DNA of 56,782 nt, from contig CAYYBG010000010.1 in NCBI GenBank assembly GCA_964470195.1, forward strand, positions 1 through 56,782. The letters are read 5' to 3'. The notes under the pieces are model-generated. The model had not been told where the DNA came from. It worked only from the letters and a program-made list of their open reading frames with translations, and made no database searches. Both the position numbers and the translations under genes were made by a program. Below are positions 1 to 6,615 of the stretch, in pieces. Position 1 is the first letter of the stretch. The number at the start of each line of letters is the position of its first letter. Source of the DNA: RFPI01 sp964470195. Its GTDB lineage: Bacteria > Pseudomonadota > Gammaproteobacteria > Burkholderiales > Methylophilaceae.

Positions 1-45
1 TAAGAGAAGAACTGGCAGCAGCCTAAATTTTAGGTGAGGCTTAAT

Positions 46-114
46 ATGAAAACTTACAACATCAGTGAAGCAAAAAAGCATCTAAATAAAAAAGCCGACT
101 TAGTGACTCACTAA
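46..114 (+). pseudogene. Truncated Phd/YefM-like antitoxin N-terminus (22 codons)
   Basis: A 22-codon reading frame starts at ATG 46 behind a good Shine-Dalgarno sequence (GAGG at 36-39). Its first residues, MKTYNISEAKKHLNK, closely resemble the N-terminus of Phd/YefM (prevent-host-death) antitoxins, which bind DNA and pair with a toxin. The similarity stops after about 15 residues, where the frame runs into the stem of the terminator at 88-126 and stops at 112-114. A full antitoxin is about 75-90 residues and no toxin frame follows. I read it as the 5' end of a toxin-antitoxin pair cut off at the terminator. The family match rests on a short stretch recalled from memory. Confidence 0.4.
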
Positions 115-126
115 ATCGGCTTTTTT
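88..126 (-). terminator. Bidirectional Rho-independent terminator after thiC
   Basis: Two 19-nt arms (88-106 and 108-126) are complementary apart from one C/A mismatch. The arms begin with six A and end with six T, so the hairpin has a U tract in both directions. It lies 15 bp past the thiC stop codon and can also stop transcription entering from the left. Confidence 0.85.
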
Positions 127-140
127 GTTGAACTTAACGC

Positions 141-2012
141 CTAAACTTTTTGATAAACCTCAGCGCCTTTTTTGACGAATTCGATGGCTTTTTCTTGCAT
201 GCCTTTTTGCAAAGCCTCTTGTGCATCTATGCCTTGTTGCTCAGCGTAATCACGGACGTCTTGAGTAATCTTCATTGAGCAGAAATGTGGTCCACACATA
301 GAACAAAAGTGGGCTTGTTTTGCACCTTCTTGAGGCAGGGTTTCGTCGTGGAATTCTTTGGCTTTTTCTGGATCTAGGCCAAGATTAAATTGGTCATCCC
401 AACGGAATTCAAAGCGCGCTTTGGACAGCGCATTATCACGAATCTGCGCGCCGGGGTGGCCTTTGGCGAGGTCGGCTGCGTGGGCAGCGATCTTGTAGGT
501 GATGATGCCTTCACGTACGTCTTCTTTATCTGGCAAGCCCAAATGTTCTTTGGGGGTGACATAGCACAACATGGCACAACCGTACCAGCCTATCATGGCG
601 GCGCCTATGCCTGAAGTAATATGGTCATAGCCGGGGGCAATGTCGGTGGTTAATGGGCCTAGCGTGTAGAAAGGGGCTTCACCACAATGCTCTAACTGCA
701 GATCCATATTTTCTTTAATCATATGCATAGGCACATGACCAGGGCCTTCAATCATGGTTTGTATGTCATGTTTCCAGGCGATTTGTGTCAGTTCTCCTAG
801 GGTCTTTAGCTCTGCGAATTGTGCTTCATCGTTGGCGTCATAAATTGAGCCGGGACGAAGACCGTCACCCAAGCTAAACGAGACATCATAAGCTTTCATA
901 ATTTCGCAGATATCTTCAAAGTGCTCATATAAGAAGGACTCTTTGTGATGAGCAAGACACCATTTGGCCATAATTGAACCACCACGCGAAACGATGCCTG
1001 TCATACGTTTTGCTGTCATTGGGATGTAGGCTAGGCGTACGCCGGCATGAATAGTGAAGTAATCCACACCTTGTTCTGCCTGTTCAATTAGGGTGTCGCG
1101 GAAAATTTCCCAAGTCAGTTCTTCCGCTTTGCCATCAACCTTTTCAAGCGCTTGATAAATCGGCACGGTACCAATCGGCACTGGGCTATTACGAATAATC
1201 CATTCACGCGTTTCGTGTATGTTTTTACCGGTAGATAAATCCATCACGGTGTCAGCACCCCAACGTGTGCCCCAAACCATTTTTTCTACTTCTTCATTAA
1301 TAGAAGAGCCTAAAGCTGAGTTACCAATATTGGCATTGATTTTGACCAAGAAGTTACGCCCAATAATCATGGGTTCTGATTCAGGATGGTTAATATTGGC
1401 AGGGATAATCGCCCGACCACGTGCCACTTCATCACGGACAAATTCTGGAGTGATTATTTTGGGGATATGCGCACCGAAATCGTGACCAGGATGTTGAGTT
1501 TGTAATAACTCACTCATATTTTCGCGACGTTGATTTTCACGAATGGCAATAAATTCCATTTCTGGGGTGATGATACCCTGGCGTGCGTAATGCATTTGCG
1601 AAACATTTTTACCTGCTTTTGCTCGTAAAGGTTTGCGCACAAGATTAAAGCGCATATTGTCTAGTCCATGGTCATTCAATCTATCCAGTCCATACATGGA
1701 CGTTGGCCCAGCCAATTGCTCAGTGTCGCCGCGCTCGGCTATCCACTTTGCGCGCAACGCTGGCAGACCGCTTCGTATATCGATATTTATTTTCGGATCG
1801 GTGTAAGGGCCAGAGGTGTCATACACCATTACGGGTGGATTTTTTTCTGCGCCGAATGCGGACGGCGTATCACTCAAACTAATCTCGCGGAAAGGTACTT
1901 GAATATCTGGACAAGATCCCTGGATATAAACTTTGCGCGAATTAGCAAAAGATTTGGTCGCACCTTCGTCAATTTGGGCGGTGGTATTAATAAATTTATC
2001 GGTGGCGTTCAT
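141..2012 (-). CDS. thiC: Phosphomethylpyrimidine synthase ThiC
   Basis: ThiC is the radical-SAM enzyme that rearranges aminoimidazole ribotide into hydroxymethylpyrimidine phosphate, the pyrimidine half of thiamine. The 623-residue product has the usual family length. It carries the C-terminal iron-sulfur motif CSMCGPHFC (CxxCxxxxC) and conserved blocks such as EGPGHVPMHMI and GPLTTDIAPGYDH. The ATG at 2012 follows GGAG (plus-strand 2020-2023) at a 7-nt distance. The gene is monocistronic, is preceded by a TPP riboswitch and ends in a strong terminator, so thiamine pyrophosphate repression is expected. Identification is secure. Confidence 0.97.
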   Translation of the reverse strand: MNATDKFINTTAQIDEGATKSFANSRKVYIQGSCPDIQVPFREISLSDTPSAFGAEKNPPVMVYDTSGPYTDPKINIDIRSGLPALRAKWIAERGDTEQLAGPTSMYGLDRLNDHGLDNMRFNLVRKPLRAKAGKNVSQMHYARQGIITPEMEFIAIRENQRRENMSELLQTQHPGHDFGAHIPKIITPEFVRDEVARGRAIIPANINHPESEPMIIGRNFLVKINANIGNSALGSSINEEVEKMVWGTRWGADTVMDLSTGKNIHETREWIIRNSPVPIGTVPIYQALEKVDGKAEELTWEIFRDTLIEQAEQGVDYFTIHAGVRLAYIPMTAKRMTGIVSRGGSIMAKWCLAHHKESFLYEHFEDICEIMKAYDVSFSLGDGLRPGSIYDANDEAQFAELKTLGELTQIAWKHDIQTMIEGPGHVPMHMIKENMDLQLEHCGEAPFYTLGPLTTDIAPGYDHITSGIGAAMIGWYGCAMLCYVTPKEHLGLPDKEDVREGIITYKIAAHAADLAKGHPGAQIRDNALSKARFEFRWDDQFNLGLDPEKAKEFHDETLPQEGAKQAHFCSMCGPHFCSMKITQDVRDYAEQQGIDAQEALQKGMQEKAIEFVKKGAEVYQKV

Positions 2013-2015
2013 CGT

Positions 2016-2073
2016 CTAGCTCCATCAAATTCAGGGAGCCTAGAGGCATTCCCTGTTGGGTTATTACAGGGAA
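2016..2073 (-). promoter_or_regulatory. thiC riboswitch expression platform with SD-sequestering hairpin
   Basis: On the minus strand a perfect 8-bp hairpin (TTCCCTGT/ACAGGGAA, 2049-2073) is followed by a second hairpin, CTAGGCTCC pairing with GGAGCTAG (2016-2043, one bulge), which covers the thiC ribosome binding site. The ACAGGGAA arm could instead pair with the downstream TCCCTG and open the second hairpin. This suggests translational control. No U tract follows the hairpins, so transcription termination is less likely. Confidence 0.6.
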
Positions 2074-2081
2074 ACGAGAGA

Positions 2082-2165
2082 GTTCGCTTCCCTACGGCGG
2101 CATGACCCGCATCAGGTTCAAAGGGTATATCTCACTCTGAATAACTTTTCAGAGACCCCTAGCAA
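2082..2165 (-). promoter_or_regulatory. TPP riboswitch aptamer (THI element)
   Basis: Read on the minus strand, this region has the THI-box landmarks in order: AGGGGT near 2160, then GAGATATACCCTTTGAACCT, the GATGCGGGTCATGCCG segment, and GTAGGGAAGCG at the 3' side. It lies about 70 nt upstream of the thiC start codon, the usual target. Exact ends are approximate. Confidence 0.93.
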
Positions 2166-2173
2166 GACCAGCA

Positions 2174-2202
2174 AAATTACGCGAAAAAGCAAATAAAAGC
2201 AA
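2174..2202 (-). promoter_or_regulatory. Candidate thiC promoter
   Basis: On the minus strand TTGCTT (2202-2197) and TAATTT (2179-2174) are separated by exactly 17 nt. The implied start near 2167 matches the 5' edge of the riboswitch. The -10 element is poor, so only the spacing and position support it. Confidence 0.35.
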
Positions 2203-2269
2203 GCGATAAGCGGGCTTAAACGCTATAATATTTGCCATTTTAATCATCTGTTTTTGTATGAGGAAAAGT

Positions 2270-2932
2270 ATGTTGAATGAGGCAACAAGGGTAGAACAGT
2301 CCCGCTTTAATATGGTTGAACAACAAGTGCGTACATGGGAAGTATTAGATGCCAAAGTATTGCATTTACTGCAAACATTGCCGCGTGAGGCTTTTGTCCC
2401 GAAAGCCTATCAAGGTCTCGCCTTTGCTGATATCGAAATTCCATTAGGGCATGGTCAAACCATGTTGTCCCCCAAAATTGAAGGGCGCTTTTTGCAAGCG
2501 CTGAGCTTGACCAAGCAAGATAAAGTACTTGAGATTGGAACAGGTGCAGGTTATTTGACTGCTTTGTTGGCCAAACAAGCCAAACATGTGGATAGCTTTG
2601 AGATTCATCGTTCGCTGTCGAATCAAGCCAATAAAAATTTGACCGCGCAAAAAATTAAGAATGTCACTTTGCACGTTGCTGATGGTTTAGCCCAAGCAAA
2701 AGGTGAGTATCAAGCGATTGTGCTTACTGGCTCATTACCCGTTTACCCTCAAACAATGGAACGCATGTTAGCGATTGGCGGTCGTATGCTGGTAGTGGTT
2801 GGTTCGGCGCCAGTAATGCAGGCAATTTTAGTGAGCAAAGTGGATGATAACAGTTTCAAAAAAGACATTTTGTTTGAGACATGTTTGCCAGTTTTAGAAA
2901 ATGCACCACAACCCTCCCGTTTTGAGTTTTAG
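2270..2932 (+). CDS. pcm: Protein-L-isoaspartate O-methyltransferase family protein
   Basis: The 220-residue protein is a class I SAM-dependent methyltransferase of the PCMT family, which methylates isoaspartyl residues of aged proteins for repair. The glycine-rich motif VLEIGTGAGYLTALL (about residues 88-102) binds SAM, and EIPLGHGQTMLSP is the family substrate-loop region. I prefer ATG 2270 over the in-frame ATG 2258 because AGGA at 2261-2264 sits at the right distance. TATAAT at 2224-2229 may be its -10 element; no good -35 is visible. In betaproteobacteria a Pcm-like gene commonly precedes tolC, as here (gap about 20 bp), so the two are probably cotranscribed. Confidence 0.88.
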   Translation: MLNEATRVEQSRFNMVEQQVRTWEVLDAKVLHLLQTLPREAFVPKAYQGLAFADIEIPLGHGQTMLSPKIEGRFLQALSLTKQDKVLEIGTGAGYLTALLAKQAKHVDSFEIHRSLSNQANKNLTAQKIKNVTLHVADGLAQAKGEYQAIVLTGSLPVYPQTMERMLAIGGRMLVVVGSAPVMQAILVSKVDDNSFKKDILFETCLPVLENAPQPSRFEF

Positions 2933-2952
2933 CATAGGGATTTTCATACTTG

Positions 2953-4314
2953 ATGGTTTTTAGACCTTGGTTTTTCATGGCCTTATTTGTTGCGAGCCTG
3001 CCCGTGCAGGCGGCACAAAATCTGCTGCAAATTTATCAGCAAGCTTTAGCACGTGATCCAATGTGGTCGGCAGCACAAAATGCCAATCGCGCTGCGCAAG
3101 AAAAAATTGTTCAAGGTCAGGCGCAATATTTACCTGTGGTTTCTATCGCAGGTAATGCGAATGCGACCAGTAATGATGTGAGATTTGTCGGCACCGGTCC
3201 TTTACCCCCCAATCAGCCAGGAGCAAGGCGCGACGGCAGGCAAAATTATGAAGGCTACAGCTTGGGTGTGAATGTTGTTCAGCCTATTTTTCGTCCGCAA
3301 TTTAGCGCTCAATTAGAACAAGCCAAAAACATTGCGCAGCAATCAGATATTGAGTTGACGATATCACGCCAAAATCTAATTTTGCGATCATCGCAATTGT
3401 ATTTCGATGTGTTGTTGGCACAGGATAAAATCAGCCTGATCGAAGCACAGAAAGCAGCCATTGCAAAACAGCTAGAAGAATCTAAAGCGCGTTTTGATTC
3501 TGGTACATCTACTATTACTGATGTGAATGAAAGCCAAGCTAGATTTGATCTGATTCTGGCGCAGCATATTGCGACAGTGAATGAGCTAGAAATCAAAAAG
3601 CGGGCATTGCAAGCTTTGATTGGCGAGATGCCTCAAAATCTGGTGCCGGTCAGGGAAGATTTGATACCGCAGTCCCCAGACCCCATGAATATAGAAAAAT
3701 GGGTTGATGTCGCCCATACATCAAATTTGAGAATTGCTCTGCAACGTCAGGCATTAGAAATCGCTAGTCAAGAAGTTGAGCGACAAAATGCAGGTCATTT
3801 ACCTACCCTTGATTTAGTAGGAAGTTATACCGATAGCTACGTCAATGGCGGTATTGCTGGCATCGGGTTGGATCTGCGTACCACGGTGATTGGTATGCAG
3901 TTGGCGATTCCTCTGTATCAGGGTGGGGCAATCAGTTCAAGAGTTCGCGAAGCAGTTTCAAATAAACTAAAAGAGCAAGATGAACTCGAGGCTGCGCGTC
4001 GTCAGGCAGATATGGAAACGCGCCAAGCTTATCTGAATCTGTTGAGTAGTATGGCACTAATATCTGCTCAGGAGCAGGCATTGGCATCAAGTAAAAGCCA
4101 ATTAGAGTCAACCCAGCTTGGCTATGAGGTGGGTGTGCGCAATAGCGTCGAGTTACTGAATGCCCAGCAATTATTTTTTAACGCCAAGCGCGAGTTATAT
4201 CAGGCGAGATATAACTACTTAATGAATGTGCTGAATCTAAAAGCTTGTGTCGGCAATCTCACCATCACCGATTTAGAAACACTGAATCAACAGCTGGTAC
4301 TCAATCATGACTAG
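2953..4314 (+). CDS. tolC: TolC family outer membrane channel protein
   Basis: TolC trimers form the outer-membrane duct for type I secretion and RND efflux. The 453-residue product has a signal peptide ending near PVQAAQ and the two repeated outer-membrane-efflux halves, with long helical stretches such as QLEQAKNIAQQSDIELTISR and family sequence YLNLLSSMALISAQEQALAS. ATG 2953 is preferred over the TTG one codon earlier; the ribosome binding site is weak. It overlaps the next gene by 8 bp. The RND pump and adaptor at 42262-46490 lack an outer-membrane gene and could use this channel, but that pairing is inference. Confidence 0.92.
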   Translation: MVFRPWFFMALFVASLPVQAAQNLLQIYQQALARDPMWSAAQNANRAAQEKIVQGQAQYLPVVSIAGNANATSNDVRFVGTGPLPPNQPGARRDGRQNYEGYSLGVNVVQPIFRPQFSAQLEQAKNIAQQSDIELTISRQNLILRSSQLYFDVLLAQDKISLIEAQKAAIAKQLEESKARFDSGTSTITDVNESQARFDLILAQHIATVNELEIKKRALQALIGEMPQNLVPVREDLIPQSPDPMNIEKWVDVAHTSNLRIALQRQALEIASQEVERQNAGHLPTLDLVGSYTDSYVNGGIAGIGLDLRTTVIGMQLAIPLYQGGAISSRVREAVSNKLKEQDELEAARRQADMETRQAYLNLLSSMALISAQEQALASSKSQLESTQLGYEVGVRNSVELLNAQQLFFNAKRELYQARYNYLMNVLNLKACVGNLTITDLETLNQQLVLNHD

Positions 4315-4867
4315 ACCATTCCCTGTCATTGCTGATGTTGGGCTGAGTCAATTAGTGGTCATTGACGTACAAGAGAAGTTGAGTGCGGCCATGCCAGCAG
4401 AACCTTTGCGGCTTATGCTGAAACAATCACAAATACTGTTACAGGCTGCCAAGTTATTAGCGGTACCAGTAATATTGACCGAGCAATATGCCAAAGGACT
4501 CGGTTCAACAGTGAATGAATTGCGCAACCTGACTGAGGTCAAGGCCATCGATAAGACTGCCTTCTCATGCTGTCAGGTAGCCAGCTTTAATCGATTATTA
4601 GTCGGCGACAAACCACAAATGATTTTGCTTGGTATGGAGTCGCACATTTGTGTACTGCAAACGGCGTTAGATTTGCTGGCGCGAGGTAAGCAGGTGTTTG
4701 TGGTAGAAGATGCGGTGATATCGCGTCACAGCGATCATAAGCACAATGCCCTAGCACGTTTGCGACAGGCGGGTTGTATCATCACCAATGCTGAATCTGT
4801 ATTGTTTGAATGGTTGAGAGTTGCGCAAGGAGACAACTTTAAAACTATTAGTCAGTTAATACGCTAA
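4307..4867 (+). CDS. Isochorismatase-like cysteine hydrolase
   Basis: The 186-residue protein belongs to the isochorismatase-like hydrolase superfamily (YcaC type). The triad is visible as D20 (VIDVQE), K83 (IDKTAFS) and C115 (GMESHICV), with the usual Rossmann-like spacing. The substrate is not predictable. Family members hydrolyse amides such as nicotinamide or ureido compounds, and YcaC-type members have unknown substrates. The start codon overlaps tolC by 8 bp, so translational coupling with tolC is likely. Confidence 0.85.
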   Translation: MTRPFPVIADVGLSQLVVIDVQEKLSAAMPAEPLRLMLKQSQILLQAAKLLAVPVILTEQYAKGLGSTVNELRNLTEVKAIDKTAFSCCQVASFNRLLVGDKPQMILLGMESHICVLQTALDLLARGKQVFVVEDAVISRHSDHKHNALARLRQAGCIITNAESVLFEWLRVAQGDNFKTISQLIR

Positions 4868-4880
4868 ATCAGTCTCAAAT

Positions 4881-4898
4881 AGCTGAGTTAACTCAGCT
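4881..4898. terminator. 18-bp perfect palindrome between convergent genes
   Basis: AGCTGAGTTAACTCAGCT is a perfect palindrome that can fold as a 7-bp hairpin with a TTAA loop on either strand. It lies between the hydrolase stop and the waaA stop codon, which is inside it. No long U tract follows in either direction, so it is at best a weak two-way terminator. Confidence 0.4.
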
Positions 4899-6191
4899 CT
4901 TCATCTGTTCTAATGTTTGTTTGATTAAATCCAAGGTTTTTTCTGTGGCGCCCTGATTGTCACTGACAAACTGTATTGCTACTTGGCGCATATAGGCTAA
5001 CTGCTGTGGTTGCTGTAATAAGTCCTGGGCTTGTTGCAATAATTGTTCGACACTCTGCACTCGCTTTGCTGCCCCCGATTGCACAGCTAAATCTGCTGCT
5101 TGGGCGAAATTATAGGTGTATGGGCCGATGATGACTGGCGTTCCCACGGCACAAGCTTCGATTAGATTTTGTCCACCAAAAGGTAGCAAGCTTCCGCCAA
5201 TATAGGCAATGTCACTGGCTGCATAATAGGTCATCATTTCGCCCATGCTGTCGCCAAGAATAATCTGCGATTGGCTAATTTCACTGGCAGTATTGCCCAA
5301 AGAAAATTCAGAACGACGACAAAAGCTAAAACCTTGCTGACTAATCAAATCTGCCACCTCATCAAAACGTTGAGGATGGCGCGGTACGATAATAATTTTT
5401 GCATCCAGCGGATATCGTTTCAGAGCTTTCAGTATCAACGCTTCTTCACCCTCTCGGCTGCTGGCAATCAAAAACACTGCTTGCGATGTGCCCAGAAGTT
5501 GACGCAAAAAACGACCACGCTCTTGCGTATCTGGCGGGATGGCAAAATCAAATTTGATATTTCCTGTCACGCGGATAGCTGGAGATTCAGTTTGGCGTAA
5601 CTGCCTAATTCTTGCCGCATCTTCTTGGCTTTGCGCTGTGATTGCGGTCAAGCTTTGTAGGGCTTGAGCAGTTAACACAGAAAAGTACCCATAGCCCTTA
5701 GCTGACTTGGCAGATAGTCGAGCATTGCAGAGTATCAATGGAATATTTTGTTGTTGACAGCTGGCAATCAAATTTGGCCATAACTCAGTTTCCATCAAGA
5801 CTCCCAACTTTGGTTGATAGTGTTTCAAGAAGCGCTGCACGGCCCAAGGCAGGTCGTAGGGTAAATAGCAACGCTGAATATTGGCATATTGATGACAGGG
5901 AAATAGTTGCAAACCAGCCTCACGCCCAGTTGGGGTGGTGTGAGTAATTAACAGATGGGCATTAGGATAATGTTTTAATAATGCCTGAATCAGGCTAGCG
6001 GCAGCTCTAGTTTCACCTACTGAGACACAGTGTAACCAAATCGCTTGTTGAGCGAAGCTGGGCCAATGCAGGGCGTATCGCTCCGACCAATGTTTGAAAT
6101 AGGCTGGTTGGCGTAAGCCACGCCAAATCAGCTTCAACATCGTGAAAGGCAGCAATAAAAACAATATCAGGCTATACAGGGTTCTTGGCAT
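4893..6191 (-). CDS. waaA: 3-deoxy-D-manno-octulosonic acid (Kdo) transferase
   Basis: WaaA (KdtA) adds Kdo to lipid IVA at the cytoplasmic face of the inner membrane, an essential step of the lipopolysaccharide core. The 432-residue product begins with one hydrophobic anchor (LYSLILFLLLPFTMLKL). It then shows HCVSVGETRAAASLI, LITHTTPTGREAG, VLMETELWPNLI and the C-terminal donor-site segment SLLPFGGQNLIEACAVGTPV, all typical of the family. ATG 6191 is chosen over the TTG two codons upstream. Neighbouring waaA with tolC is common in this bacterial group. Confidence 0.95.
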   Translation of the reverse strand: MPRTLYSLILFLLLPFTMLKLIWRGLRQPAYFKHWSERYALHWPSFAQQAIWLHCVSVGETRAAASLIQALLKHYPNAHLLITHTTPTGREAGLQLFPCHQYANIQRCYLPYDLPWAVQRFLKHYQPKLGVLMETELWPNLIASCQQQNIPLILCNARLSAKSAKGYGYFSVLTAQALQSLTAITAQSQEDAARIRQLRQTESPAIRVTGNIKFDFAIPPDTQERGRFLRQLLGTSQAVFLIASSREGEEALILKALKRYPLDAKIIIVPRHPQRFDEVADLISQQGFSFCRRSEFSLGNTASEISQSQIILGDSMGEMMTYYAASDIAYIGGSLLPFGGQNLIEACAVGTPVIIGPYTYNFAQAADLAVQSGAAKRVQSVEQLLQQAQDLLQQPQQLAYMRQVAIQFVSDNQGATEKTLDLIKQTLEQMKS

Positions 6192-6396
6192 GAACAAATT
6201 TTCTCATACAAATTGACATGCTATCTCATCATGACAGAATAAAGTCGTAATTTATTTGTCACTTCAAACAATAAAAAATATTTTTTAATTTTTCTGAAAA
6301 CTACTTGATTTTTAGCAAGGTGGCGTCAAATTTAGCGCGCCATCATCTGCACCAAAAAAGCGCATCGATTGTTCTCAAAATGATGAACAAATTCCC

Positions 6397-6450
6397 TTGA
6401 CCAACACAACAAAATGAAATAATTTTGCATCTAATCACAATATATTGTGG
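6397..6450 (+). promoter_or_regulatory. nrdJ promoter with two NrdR boxes
   Basis: TTGACC (6397-6402) and TAATTT (6420-6425) are 17 nt apart. CACAATATATTGTG (6436-6449) is a perfect palindrome; the 16-mer around it matches the NrdR consensus acaCwATATAwwGtgt at 14 of 16 positions. A degenerate copy (6404-6419, 10 of 16) sits in the promoter spacer, with its centre 31 bp upstream of the first. Paired boxes about three helical turns apart over the promoter are the known NrdR arrangement, so ATP/dATP-dependent repression of nrdJ is expected. Confidence 0.8.
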
Positions 6451-6615
6451 TTTCGCTGTTTATGTTCTCAATCTGCGTATGACAATTAAATGACGATATT
6501 TAATTGCTGGGAACAGCTAATAGCCCGTATAGCAAGGAGGTGCCCGGTAGACGACTGCGGCACAAAATGACAAGGCCATTGTCGAGTATACAAAACAATC
6601 AGGAAGGTAAAGTCC
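6451..6615 (+). other. Long structured 5' leader of nrdJ
   Basis: If transcription starts near 6432, nrdJ has a leader of about 180 nt. It can form a 9-bp hairpin (CAATTAAAT/ATTTAATTG, 6483-6506), a GTGCC/GGCAC hairpin (6540-6563) and GACAA/TTGTC (6569-6583), before the Shine-Dalgarno AGGAAGG just ahead of the ATG. A GGAGG (6536-6540) has no start codon at a suitable distance. I see no cobalamin riboswitch B12 box and no intrinsic terminator. The remaining gene-free stretch, 6198-6396, is A+T-rich and holds only a 6-bp inverted repeat (TTGTTC/GAACAA, 6369-6390). Confidence 0.45.

Noticed and set aside
1668..2105. 145-codon plus-strand frame opposite the thiC 5' end
   Set aside because: It lies antisense to thiC and across the riboswitch, with biased composition mirroring thiC; a shadow frame.
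6451..6615. Cobalamin riboswitch ahead of nrdJ
   Set aside because: The leader is structured, but the conserved B12 box (AGCCACTG-type core and flanks) is not found on the plus strand.
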